From: Allopusillimonas ginsengisoli | Lineage (GTDB): Bacteria > Pseudomonadota > Gammaproteobacteria > Burkholderiales > Burkholderiaceae_B | Assembly: GCF_004153455.1 (NCBI RefSeq) | Contig: NZ_SDQE01000002.1 | Coordinates: 248,001-312,000, forward strand | Reading direction: 5' to 3' | Length of the DNA stretch: 64,000 bases | Program-made: the position numbers and the translations under genes | Shown: piece by piece, positions 43,252-51,295 of the stretch | Numbering within the stretch: the stretch's first letter is position 1 | Layout of the letters: every line of letters starts with the position of its first letter | The notes under the pieces: generated by a model | What the model saw: the letters and a program-made list of their open reading frames with translations, nothing else | The model's database searches: none | Told to the model about the DNA's origin: nothing

Positions 43252-43992
43252 TTATGCACCGAAATAAAGACGCCTGATTAAATCGCTGTTGTTCAGAGCC
43301 GTACGAGTGCAAGCCTCTAATTCGATCTTGCCGTGTACTAGCACATAGCCTGCGTCTGCGATTCGCGACGCTTGGTGAAAGCTTTGCTCCGCCATCAGTA
43401 CGGTCAAGCCGAGTGACGCCTTCAACTTGGCAATAGTCTCCATTGTTCGAGTCACAAGGATCGGCGCTAATCCTACGGATGGCTCATCTATGATCAGAAG
43501 GCGAGGCGAAGACATCAGCGCGCGGCCCAAAGCCACCATCTGCTGCTCGCCACCGCTCATCGTGGACACCACTTGGCGCCGACGCTCGGCAAGACGGCCG
43601 AAGATTGAGTAACAAACTTCCAGATTGGCTGATCGTGCTGCTCGAGCGTGGCGTGGAAATGCCCCCAGCAGCAGATTTTCTTCCACGGTAGACTGCGGGA
43701 ACAGTCGACGCCCCTCGGGCACGAGCACGATTCCCAGCTCCACGATTTCCTGCGTACTGAGGCCCAGGAGATCGATTTCATTTCCGTCGATGTTCGCAGT
43801 GATTGTGCCCCTATTCGCCGGCAGCATGCCCATGATGCAACGAATAACTGTCGACTTACCGTTGCCATTGGTGCCCAGCAATAGTGTCGTTTGACCGGAA
43901 TCAGCGTCGAGCGACACCTCGCTCAGTACCTGGATGGCACCGTATCCAGCGGACAGACCCTTGACTGTGAGACTTGCGTGTTTATTGTCCAA
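43252..43992 (-). CDS. Branched-chain-type ABC transporter ATP-binding protein (LivF-like)
   Basis: The product is 246 residues. Walker A LLGTNGNGKST, signature TMSGGEQQMVALGRAL, Walker B LLIIDEPSVGLAP, and VPEGRRLFPQSTVEENLLLGAF are LivF hallmarks. The start is TTG, overlapping the end of the LivG-like gene with GAGAGGG upstream. It powers uptake in a LivHMGF-type complex. Confidence 0.92.
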   Translation of the reverse strand: MDNKHASLTVKGLSAGYGAIQVLSEVSLDADSGQTTLLLGTNGNGKSTVIRCIMGMLPANRGTITANIDGNEIDLLGLSTQEIVELGIVLVPEGRRLFPQSTVEENLLLGAFPRHARAARSANLEVCYSIFGRLAERRRQVVSTMSGGEQQMVALGRALMSSPRLLIIDEPSVGLAPILVTRTMETIAKLKASLGLTVLMAEQSFHQASRIADAGYVLVHGKIELEACTRTALNNSDLIRRLYFGA

Positions 43993-44713
43993 GATATGCC
44001 CTCTCTATGCTGCTAAGTGCCAGAACGTTGTCCGGCACTCCGTCCGCGATTTTTTCGCCAGCCACTATGACGATCAGCCGCTGCGAAAATCGCGTAACGG
44101 CTCGCATGATGTGTTCAATCATGATCACCGATGTGCCGTTGGAGTTGAACTTCAGCAGTAGATCGAGAATCTCGTCCACCTCTGACCCAGACAATCCAGC
44201 CATCGCCTCGTCGGCGATGAGAAGATGGGGCGATGTCGCGATGCCCTTGGCCAGTTCCAATTTACGCAGTTCCACCTGAGTCAGCTTGTCCGGCATGACA
44301 TCTAGCTTGCGGCCCAACCCAACATCACAAAGAGCGCGTGCGGCGACCCCCCTGATTACTTCAGCGGAATTGGCACCCGGTCGGTGAAGAAGGGGCGTGG
44401 ACACGTTGTCGAGCAACGTCAGGCTCCAGAAAGGCCTGGGCAACTGAAAAGTGCGAACCAAACCGCGATGGGCGCGCTCGTGTGGCGGCAGGCGTGTGAT
44501 GTCCGAGCCCTGAAACTGGATACACCCTGCACTGGAGGCTGTAACACCAGTAATGCAATTTACCAGCGTGCTTTTGCCAGAGCCGTTGGGGCCGATAATG
44601 CCAAGTCGCTCACCTGGATTAAGCTCAAGGCCAACGCCGTTTAGGGCGGTGAAACCTCCATACTTCTTTACAAGCCCTGTGACTGAGAGTTGTGGATTGA
44701 TTGGCTCAGTCAT
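43982..44713 (-). CDS. Branched-chain-type ABC transporter ATP-binding protein (LivG-like)
   Basis: The product is 243 residues. Walker A IIGPNGSGKSTLVNCITG, the LivG-type VRTFQLPRPFWSLTLLDNV, a variant signature LTQVELRKLELAKGI in place of LSGGQ, and LIADEAMAGLSGSEVDEI. The LSGGQ loop is replaced by LTQVE and Walker B ends DEAM rather than DEP. Related LivG-type subunits for aromatic or short amide substrates show similar drift. It overlaps the LivM-like gene by 8 bases. Confidence 0.9.
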   Translation of the reverse strand: MTEPINPQLSVTGLVKKYGGFTALNGVGLELNPGERLGIIGPNGSGKSTLVNCITGVTASSAGCIQFQGSDITRLPPHERAHRGLVRTFQLPRPFWSLTLLDNVSTPLLHRPGANSAEVIRGVAARALCDVGLGRKLDVMPDKLTQVELRKLELAKGIATSPHLLIADEAMAGLSGSEVDEILDLLLKFNSNGTSVIMIEHIMRAVTRFSQRLIVIVAGEKIADGVPDNVLALSSIERAYLGQ

Positions 44714-45713
44714 GGCGAGCCTTTCGCAACTGTTTACGTATCCCTGCCAAACCGTTGGGTGCCGCTACAAGGAACACTATCATTAGAATGGCAACGAGCA
44801 GCAGGTGAAACGATGACGATATAGTAACGACTGCTATCTGCTGGATCACGGCGACGAAAATGGCACCCAATACCGGCCCAACCCAGGTACCGATGCCGCC
44901 GATTAGCACCATGGCCATCGTGTTGGCCGACATGGTCAGCCCGAAAAGCGACGACGGCTCAACAAACGTCAGGAAGTAGGCCGCCGGCGCACCAGCCGCC
45001 CCCATGAGCGCGCCACTCACGACGGCTGCCCATAATTTGAGCTTGAGTGTGGGAATACCTGCAGCTTCCGCCGCCAGTTCGTCGTCCTTCAATGCCTTCA
45101 AACCCGCGCCCGCGCGTGATTCTTCGATAAAGCGTCCTAACCACACAGCTGCGATGGCCATCAGCAGCATTGCCATAAAAAGATACTCGGTATAGCTGCT
45201 TAGAAAACCCGTGGTGAGATCCGGCCGAACAACGAGGGCACCTCGCGCGCCGCCGATGTAGTCCCAGTTCGTTATCAACGTCTCCAGCAACACTACTAGT
45301 GCCAACGTCGCGATCGAAAAGTACGCCCCCTTGACACGCAGCGTCAGATAACCGATCAACATTCCAAGCACGCCACTGACGATGGCCGCACAGCCAATGA
45401 GTATCGCGAGATTGCCGACGCCCAGCTTAAGTAGCAGCACAGCGACATAACAGCCAGCGCCGAAAAGACCCGCAGTGCCGAAGTTGACATAGCCTGCGTA
45501 ACCGCCCAAGATGTTCCAAGCTACCGCCAGCACTACGTATTGTAGGACAGTGTAAGAAGCGAACCAGAGATATTCTGAACCGGCGAGATGCAGAGCGCCG
45601 AACAGGAGCGCGCCAACCGCCACGAACATGGCATTAAACATCCATTCCCTTTGATTGGCGACTGCGATCCGATGAGTGCGCAAGGCAATATAGGATTCTA
45701 ATGAGTTCTGCAC
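44706..45713 (-). CDS. Branched-chain-type ABC transporter permease (LivM-like)
   Basis: The product is 335 residues with about ten membrane helices. LAVAWNILGGYAGYVNFGTAGLFGAGCYVAVLL and GLKALKDDELAAEAAGIPTLKLKLWAAVVSGALMGAAGA are the LivM signatures, including the cytoplasmic coupling loop. The start is GTG with AGGAGATAACA upstream, 9 bases after the LivH-like gene. Confidence 0.92.
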   Translation of the reverse strand: MQNSLESYIALRTHRIAVANQREWMFNAMFVAVGALLFGALHLAGSEYLWFASYTVLQYVVLAVAWNILGGYAGYVNFGTAGLFGAGCYVAVLLLKLGVGNLAILIGCAAIVSGVLGMLIGYLTLRVKGAYFSIATLALVVLLETLITNWDYIGGARGALVVRPDLTTGFLSSYTEYLFMAMLLMAIAAVWLGRFIEESRAGAGLKALKDDELAAEAAGIPTLKLKLWAAVVSGALMGAAGAPAAYFLTFVEPSSLFGLTMSANTMAMVLIGGIGTWVGPVLGAIFVAVIQQIAVVTISSSFHLLLVAILMIVFLVAAPNGLAGIRKQLRKARHD

Positions 45714-45722
45714 TGTTATCTC

Positions 45723-46595
45723 CTAGCGTGCAAATAGACCTTGCGGCCGAATTACCAGCGTCACAAGAAGTAGTACGAAGGCCACACATAGAGACCACTC
45801 TGGCCCTACGTACGTGGCGGTGAAGTTTTCGAGAACCCCGAAGACGACTGCTGCGACCCACGTCCCTCGTACACTTGCCAAGCCGCCGAGGATGCAGATA
45901 GAGAACATCCGGCCCAAATAAGTGTGGCCAGCCCAGGGGTCTACAGGTTGAATGAGCAGCAAGCAGATGCCCGCAAATGCACCGAGCGCCAAGCTTAGAC
46001 CGAAGGCGAAGCTGCGGATACGTAGTGGGTCAATTCCTACGAATCTGACGGCAAGCTTGTCCTGACCGACAGCCGCAACAGCCCTGCCAATGAAGGTGTG
46101 CCGCAAGAACGCGATCATTCCTCCGCCCAGTATGGTAGCCGCCACAAATGGAATCAACAGCCGCATTGGCAAACTGAATCGGCCGATTTGCAGAGTTGTA
46201 GAGACGTACCATGCCGTGTTTATTTGTCGACGTTCCGGCCCAAATATCATAGCCAGCCCCGTCTCAAGCAAAAACAGCAGAGCGAAGAAAAGAGCCAATG
46301 CCTCGATGGATCCGCTTCGCTTGACCTCAAAAACCTTGAAGTACTGCCGGTAAAAGTACTTGCCAATAAAAAAGAAGCCTATCAGAACAAAGAGCCCGCA
46401 CAGAAAGGGGTCCAGCCCGAAACGTGTTGCGGCAGCTTGGGTCAAGATGGCGGCACAGACCATAACAGCCGGCTGAGCTATGTTGACCACATCCAACATT
46501 CCAAAAGAGAGTGTTAGGCCAAGGGTTGCGAGGGCATAGAAACCTCCAAGCAGTAAACCGGAAATTAGCGTATTGACGAAGAGATCTATCATCAT
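45723..46595 (-). CDS. Branched-chain-type ABC transporter permease (LivH-like)
   Basis: The product is 290 residues with eight or so helices. LISGLLLGGFYALATLGLTLSFGMLDVVNIAQPAVMV is the LivH N-terminal signature; RAVGQD-like GRAVAAVGQDKLAVRFVGIDPLRIRSFAFGLS forms the coupling loop. It follows the binding-protein gene by 8 bases. Confidence 0.92.
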   Translation of the reverse strand: MMIDLFVNTLISGLLLGGFYALATLGLTLSFGMLDVVNIAQPAVMVCAAILTQAAATRFGLDPFLCGLFVLIGFFFIGKYFYRQYFKVFEVKRSGSIEALALFFALLFLLETGLAMIFGPERRQINTAWYVSTTLQIGRFSLPMRLLIPFVAATILGGGMIAFLRHTFIGRAVAAVGQDKLAVRFVGIDPLRIRSFAFGLSLALGAFAGICLLLIQPVDPWAGHTYLGRMFSICILGGLASVRGTWVAAVVFGVLENFTATYVGPEWSLCVAFVLLLVTLVIRPQGLFAR

Positions 46596-46603
46596 GGCGT
46601 GCC

Positions 46604-47851
46604 CTACCTGGCAAGGTAGGGCGTGACAACATCGCCCGTCTTGAACTGTGGCGGATAAAGGATTACTTGGACGCCAGGATGCTTAAATTGCTCAAGACTG
46701 TTTGGCGTCACATTGCGATATTGGACGAGCAAACTACGTTCTTGCGTCCACTCGCCGCCATCACCGAACCGCACCTCGCCGACTACTGTCTTGAACGCAG
46801 CCGAGCGCAGGACGTTCGCTATTAAACCTTGATCGAGCGACCCAGCCTTATCCACGGCCTGCGCAAGCACTTCCATGCGCGCATAAGCAAACGGGGGCAC
46901 ATAGAAACCCAGTGAATCAGCTCCTACTTTCTCCGCACGCTGCTGGTATTTGCGCAGGAACGCGCTAACACCTGGGAAGTCCATCGTTTTCTCTGGTACA
47001 TATACGTCCCACGTCACCAAGTTGTTCAGCGCTGGGCCCATTTGCTTCTTAAACTGGCCTACCTGTGGTCCAATCACAGGGCCTCCGACCATCATCGCCT
47101 GTACACCTACCTCTTGGAATGCGCGAACGAGGCCTGCAGAATCTCCTGGTAGGGTAGCAAGGAAAATCAGGTCGGGCTCCACCGCCTTGATCGACCGCGC
47201 TATCGGGCTGAAATCCACAGTCGACGGCGGATATGAACGGTCGTACACCACTTTGATTGAGTGGCCCTCCAGGTTCTGCCTGATACCGTCAGTGGCCTTC
47301 TTCGGAAACTCTGCATCGGCACCGACAATGGCAATCGACTTCGGAGCGGGGTTCAAAGTCGTGGCAACTTGCACGAAGCCTTTCGATAGCGACAGTGCAG
47401 GTTCGGGGCCCAAAGGCATCATCGAAAAGTAGCGGTTGTATTTGAACAGCGAGTTGGCTTGGGTACCAAACAATCCGATGTAGGCCATCTTACGCTGAAT
47501 GACGGAGGGCATCGCTGCGATGACATGTGCGGTGCTGTATCCAGAGAGCACTAGATCTATCTTGTCAACATCCAGCAATTTGGCATAGATGCCCGGTATC
47601 GCCGAAGACGAGCTTTGATCATCGTAATACACGAGCTTTACGGGACGCCCAAGCAACCCACCTTGCGCGTTGATCTCTTCGTTCCAAATCTGGGTTGCCA
47701 GCAGTGCCGCTTTGCCGCTGGCTGCCAACGCTCCGGAAAGGGATATTGAAAAGCCAATTTTTATAGGCTTGGGGCTCTGCGCGTGGCTTATTGCCGGAAT
47801 GCCCACAAGTGAAAGTGCTGCTGCACTCAGAAGCTCTCGCCGTGTAGTCAT
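46604..47851 (-). CDS. Branched-chain-type ABC transporter substrate-binding protein (LivK-like)
   Basis: The product is 415 residues. An N-terminal TTRRELLSAAALSLVG with cleavage near SHAQS could be a Tat or Sec signal. The mature part opens with IKIGFSISLSGALAASGKAALLATQIWNEEINAQGGLLGRPVKLVYYDDQSS, characteristic of peripla_BP_6 proteins of the amide/urea/aromatic-acid subgroup. The ligand is unknown. A LacI-type palindrome lies 47 bases upstream of the start, linking it to the dioxygenase operon. Confidence 0.92.
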   Translation of the reverse strand: MTTRRELLSAAALSLVGIPAISHAQSPKPIKIGFSISLSGALAASGKAALLATQIWNEEINAQGGLLGRPVKLVYYDDQSSSSAIPGIYAKLLDVDKIDLVLSGYSTAHVIAAMPSVIQRKMAYIGLFGTQANSLFKYNRYFSMMPLGPEPALSLSKGFVQVATTLNPAPKSIAIVGADAEFPKKATDGIRQNLEGHSIKVVYDRSYPPSTVDFSPIARSIKAVEPDLIFLATLPGDSAGLVRAFQEVGVQAMMVGGPVIGPQVGQFKKQMGPALNNLVTWDVYVPEKTMDFPGVSAFLRKYQQRAEKVGADSLGFYVPPFAYARMEVLAQAVDKAGSLDQGLIANVLRSAAFKTVVGEVRFGDGGEWTQERSLLVQYRNVTPNSLEQFKHPGVQVILYPPQFKTGDVVTPYLAR

Positions 47852-47897
47852 GATTTTCGCCCATTTATGAACATGATGGAGCAATGATGCAAATTAA

Positions 47898-47911
47898 TGC
47901 ACACGTGTGCA
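47898..47911. promoter_or_regulatory. LacI-type operator candidate upstream of the liv operon
   Basis: TGCACACGTGTGCA is a perfect 14-bp palindrome fitting the LacI-family pattern TG-N4-CG-N4-CA. It lies 47 bases upstream of the LivK-like start and shares its inner 12 bases with the site at 37903. Confidence 0.7.
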
Positions 47912-47984
47912 ATCGGGTGAAACCCTAACAATAACGGGTCCGTGGTTCCGATGCAGTCAAAGCTCTTGCACATGGAACGCGATT

Positions 47985-48161
47985 AGTTTTTTCCTGGGCA
48001 GATCCTTCAACTATGCAGCGGCGATAGTGGACGAAAAGGGCGTATTGCACGCTATGGACTTGTTTGCCACGGAGTTGCGCCGTAATACAGCAATGCTAGG
48101 GTTGACTCGACTCACCGATGTGGATGCCAAATATTTATATAGTGTGTTCGCATACTGCTAG
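47985..48161 (+). pseudogene. C-terminal fragment of an FMN-dependent alpha-hydroxyacid oxidase
   Basis: The frame reads FFLGRSFNYAAA...DEKGVLHAMDLFATELRR and then TAMLGLTRLTDV. This aligns with the last ~50 residues of lactate/glycolate oxidase-type proteins (GRPFLY-AAA-GEAGV-x-H-x-x-D-x-L-x-x-E-L-x-x-x-MALLG). No upstream barrel is present, so it is a remnant. It is not a copy of the gene at 10977, whose tail differs. Confidence 0.6.
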
Positions 48162-48497
48162 CTAAGAGGCATCAGTGACGCAGTAGGAGCAAGAGCCGAA
48201 ATTTGTTTGTTTATGAGTGCCTGCAAATACCTACCACGCTCTATGATTGTTTGCGTAAATTGGTGTTTGCAGTAAGCATTCGCTGGTGCCCCCCCGTGAG
48301 TCGAGCACGGCACCAACGGATTATAAGTTCGTCGCCAACGGGCTACGCCTAGGAAAATCAAGCATAGGTGAGCGTAAGCTACAGAACAAAAAAATAAACT
48401 GCGACACTAGTTTAGGGCAGCTTGGAGAAGGTGGGCAAAACTAAGTTCTGTACCGCTGGAGTACCGCCCTCTGGAGCAATATTGAACCCGTAGGAGG
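48162..48497. other. Remnant-rich intergenic region
   Basis: The 336 bases hold a tRNA 3'-half-like fragment and AT-rich sequence with no recognisable gene. A 67-codon minus-strand frame (48158-48361) runs across the fragment and is not considered coding. Confidence 0.45.
48284..48332 (-). repeat. tRNA 3'-half fragment (attachment-site-like remnant)
   Basis: On the minus strand the order is: an anticodon-arm-like ACGAA-CTTATAA-TCCGT (one mismatch), a short variable region TGGTG, a perfect T-arm CCGTG-CTCGACT-CACGG, an acceptor-like G-run and a terminal ACCA. The 5' half (acceptor strand and D-arm) is not convincingly present. Such 3' tRNA pieces are left by integrative elements that target tRNA genes. 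The parent tRNA is not in this window. Confidence 0.5.
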
Positions 48498-48918
48498 TCA
48501 TGGCAATGGCTCCCACGGATTGACGATGGTCACTCCCGTAGGCTTGAAATCGGCCACGTTGCGCGTGACCACCTCCATGCCGTGTACCAATGCCGTCGCC
48601 GCTATGAGCGCGTCGCGCTCACCGCGCTTGTCAGGCACATGCAGCCGAGCGCTGCGCCACCGCGGTATCGATAGGCAACGTGCGTCCGGAGAACTCGGGT
48701 AAGACGTGCTGATCCAGCCACGCGCGCAGCATGACCCTCTGAGTTGCGTCCTTGCGTTCAATCGACAAAACGCCAAGCTCCAACTCCATGATGGTGATCG
48801 CCGATACGAAGAGGTCGGCGGCATCGACGCTTTCCGTCCATGCCGTCATATTCACATCGGCTTTGCCAAGCCGTACCTTGCGCAGCTCGGACAGGACGTT
48901 GGTATCGAGCACATACAT
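48498..48918 (-). pseudogene. VapC/FitB-like PIN-domain toxin, frameshifted
   Basis: The first frame gives YVLDTNVLSELRKVRLGKADVNM through LPIDTAVAQRSAA, then a stop. The second frame resumes with ARLHVPDKRGERDALIAATALVHGMEVVTRNVADFKPTGVTIVNPW, the second half of a PIN domain including the later acidic residues. The break is around 48650-48660. Family proteins read AVAQRCARLHVPD here, so a short deletion is the simplest explanation. It overlaps the antitoxin stop. Without ribosomal frameshifting the toxin is dead. Confidence 0.85.
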
Positions 48919-48920
48919 CA

Positions 48921-49172
48921 TCAGAGATCAGCCGGTCGGGCTCCAATGGTCACGCGCGGTGGCTCAAACTCGATGTCTGCAACACCTGGCATCGCCAGCG
49001 CATCAGCAATGTTGCGTCGCTGCTTGGTCAACCGCTGATAGTCATCGAAGCTTAACAGCACGTGAGCAGGTTTACCGCGATCCGTGATGAACACCGGGCC
49101 GCTCTTGGTGGCCTTCTTTGCTCGCGTCACGTCCTGATTCAACTCTCGACTAGATAGGGTCGTGATGGTCAT
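48921..49172 (-). CDS. Phd/YefM-type antitoxin
   Basis: The product is 83 residues. TLSSRELNQDVTRAKKATKSGPVFITDRGKPAHVLLSFDDYQRL is the Phd/YefM DNA-binding domain, and the C-terminal tail would wrap the toxin (IADALAMPGVADIEFEPPR). It is intact while the toxin partner is broken, and overlaps it by one codon. It may persist as a passive repressor or as an anti-addiction antitoxin. Confidence 0.88.
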   Translation of the reverse strand: MTITTLSSRELNQDVTRAKKATKSGPVFITDRGKPAHVLLSFDDYQRLTKQRRNIADALAMPGVADIEFEPPRVTIGARPADL

Positions 49173-49236
49173 AGAGCGCCTCCAGCATCAGCAATAGTAG
49201 GAACGTTACTACAAAACCAATCGAAAGGGCTCTTCC

Positions 49237-49285
49237 TCATTAAAGGGGACACCGACGGCTCTCCATCATTAAAGGGGGACAGCGA
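49237..49285. repeat. Two direct repeats CATTAAAGGGGGACA-type
   Basis: CATTAAAGGGGACACCGAC (from 49239) and CATTAAAGGGGGACAGCGAC (from 49266) are near-identical and spaced by about 8 bases. They resemble terminal sequence of an insertion element and adjoin the transposase fragment. Confidence 0.45.
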
Positions 49286-49321
49286 CATTCATTAAACTTG
49301 TTTTTGCGAAGAACGAGCTTA

Positions 49322-49435
49322 ATGGAAGGAATGCCGATGTCCCCAGTCGATTCTATCTTAGGAATCCAAGATTTAGTAGTTGAGCATGTCGAGCGAGGCC
49401 GAGAGATTCATGTCTGGGCCAAGCCGTGTTGTGAA
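49322..49435 (+). pseudogene. N-terminal fragment of a transposase, probably ISL3 family
   Basis: An ATG opens a frame reading MPMSPVDSILGIQDLVVEHVER and then GREIHVWAKPCC, like the start of ISL3-type transposases (a LVVE-x-V-x-x-x-x-x-I-x-V-x-x-x-P-x-x-C zinc-binding start). It is cut off at the tRNA-Val 3' end. The remainder is absent from the window. Confidence 0.5.
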
Positions 49436-49510
49436 TGGTGGGCGGTACTGGGTTCGAACCAGTGACCCCTGCCGTGTGAAGGCAGTGCTCTACCACTGAG
49501 CTAACCGCCC
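49436..49510 (-). tRNA. tRNA-Val (anticodon CAC), CCA encoded
   Basis: The minus strand folds into a full cloverleaf: acceptor GGGCGGT/ACCGCCC, D-arm with TAGCTCAGTGGTAGAGC, anticodon stem CTGCC/GGCAG around loop TTCACAC (anticodon CAC, reads GUG), T-arm ACTGG-TTCGAAC-CCAGT, discriminator A and encoded CCA. Its 3' end faces the remnant-rich segment to the left, the usual side for an inserted element. Confidence 0.97.
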
Positions 49511-49629
49511 CAGGCAACGATACTATCGTGCTGGAGAATTGAGGCCGCTAGTTTAGCACAAACCTGAACCTGAACATCCAGCGCTGGCGGATAAGCGGCT
49601 GGCGGCAGGACAAAGCCTGCCCTCAGCCG

Positions 49630-50412
49630 TCACGCCCTTAATTTCCGCCCCGCCAGTTCCAGCAACAGCAGCAAGACCGTGATGATGATCAGGAACGCGC
49701 TGATGGCGGCGATGATGGGTTCCATGTTCATGACCAGACTGTTCCATATCCTCACCGGCAATGTTTCGCTTTCCAGGCCAGAGAGGAAAAGAGAAATAAT
49801 CAGCTCGTCAAAAGACGTCAGAAAGCTGAAGAAGGCCGCCGAAATGATCCCCGGTGCCGCCATGGGAATCACAATACGTGTAAACGTATAAGTCTTGCTT
49901 GCCCCGAGACCTTCGGCAGCGCGTTCAATGGACACATCAATCCCTTGCAGCGAGCTGATCAGAATCAACAGCACGATGGGCAGTGCCAGCGAGGCATGAC
50001 AAATGGAAATCCATATTCTCGAGCCCACCAGGTCCAGCGGTACGGACGCAAAATACAGTGCTACGGCAGTGATAATGGTAGGAATGATCAAGGGCAAAAG
50101 ACAGAATGAAATGATCAGCTTCTTGTTGCCGAACTTGCCTCTGACCAGCGCATAGGCGCCAAGAAACCCGAGTGATGTCGAAATCAGGCTGGATAGCACG
50201 GCGATCATCAGGCTCGATAGCAAAGCGTTCATCCACTCCGGGCTCGAAAAGAACTCGACATACCAGCGCGTGGAAAAGGCAGTCGGTGGGAAGATCATGT
50301 AGCTGCTCTTCCCAAAGGACATGACGACAACGATGAGTATCGGTGCAATCAGAATCAGGCACAGGACGCCTGTTATCAGGTTGGTGATGCTTATCTGCTT
50401 GAGCATGTTCAT
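49630..50412 (-). CDS. ABC transporter permease (PotC-like)
   Basis: The product is 260 residues with six helices. The EAA coupling loop ERAAEGLGASKTYTFTRIVIPMAAPGI is clear, and SFLTSFDELIISLFL after it is typical of spermidine/putrescine PotC. It is the last gene of the operon dadA-like - binding protein - ATPase - permease - permease, and starts 10 bases after its partner permease. Confidence 0.92.
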   Translation of the reverse strand: MNMLKQISITNLITGVLCLILIAPILIVVVMSFGKSSYMIFPPTAFSTRWYVEFFSSPEWMNALLSSLMIAVLSSLISTSLGFLGAYALVRGKFGNKKLIISFCLLPLIIPTIITAVALYFASVPLDLVGSRIWISICHASLALPIVLLILISSLQGIDVSIERAAEGLGASKTYTFTRIVIPMAAPGIISAAFFSFLTSFDELIISLFLSGLESETLPVRIWNSLVMNMEPIIAAISAFLIIITVLLLLLELAGRKLRA

Positions 50413-50422
50413 GTCGCCTCTC

Positions 50423-51295
50423 CTATTTGCCCAGCATCTTGTCCAGGTCGGTGTACCGGCAATAAATCGCGTAGATCACCAGGGTGATGAGCAGCAGAAA
50501 CAGCGATAACGCCGAGGCGAGCGGCCAGTTCATGGTGACTTCGATATTGCGCTGTATGAGCATGGCCATCATGACATCGCTCGGGCCGCCCATCAGCGCA
50601 GGGGTGATGAAAAACCCGACGGCCAGAATGTAGACAATCAGAAAGCCGGAGACGATGCCAGGCATGCTAAGCGGGAAGAACACCCGGCGAAAGACATAGA
50701 AATTCGACGCCCCCATGCTTCGTCCTGCCTGCATGAGCCACATGTCGATGCCCTTCATTGTTGAAAACAGAGTCAGCACAAAGTATGGAAGCAAGACGTA
50801 CGTCATGCCGATCACGACGCCGGTCATGTTGTACATCAGATTGAGCGGCTTCTCGATCAGGCCGATATACATCAAGAACTCATTGATGACGCCTTTTGTG
50901 CCCAGAATAATCATCCACGAATAGGTTCTGACAATAATGGACGTGAAGTACGGCACAATGACGCAGATGATGATCAATGTGAACTTGAGTGAATGCGATC
51001 TGGCCAGCGTGTAGGCGATGGGATAGCCCGCCAACAGAGCCAGCAGCGTCACCACGAACGATATCCATACGGTTTTCCAGGCAACGGTCACAAACAGCGA
51101 CGAGGTAAAAGTCTCGTACAGCATCGCTGCGAAGTTGCCTTCGAAATCGATCGCCGATTTGATGAAGAACCATGCAATGGGCAGCACGAAGAACAAAAGA
51201 AGAAAGCCCAGAACGGGATAGATCAACCGGTCGGTGCCCGACGAAGGCCGTTGTGCGCTCAGCGCGCCCTCGCGCGGCAAGGCAAGGTCAGCCAT
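50423..51295 (-). CDS. ABC transporter permease (PotB-like)
   Basis: The product is 290 residues with six helices. The coupling loop AGRSMGASNFYVFRRVFFPLSMPGIVSGFLIVYILAVGFFITPALMGGP is the PotB/FbpB type. It pairs with the PotC-like permease, and its start overlaps the ATPase gene by 8 bases. Polyamine or a related cation/amine is the likely class of substrate. Confidence 0.92.
   Translation of the reverse strand: MADLALPREGALSAQRPSSGTDRLIYPVLGFLLLFFVLPIAWFFIKSAIDFEGNFAAMLYETFTSSLFVTVAWKTVWISFVVTLLALLAGYPIAYTLARSHSLKFTLIIICVIVPYFTSIIVRTYSWMIILGTKGVINEFLMYIGLIEKPLNLMYNMTGVVIGMTYVLLPYFVLTLFSTMKGIDMWLMQAGRSMGASNFYVFRRVFFPLSMPGIVSGFLIVYILAVGFFITPALMGGPSDVMMAMLIQRNIEVTMNWPLASALSLFLLLITLVIYAIYCRYTDLDKMLGK

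Noticed and set aside
48158-48361. Minus-strand 67-codon frame with RRTYNPLVPCSTHGG
   Set aside because: This kind of peptide arises when a tRNA 3' end is translated; here it crosses the tRNA-like fragment and is not a gene.
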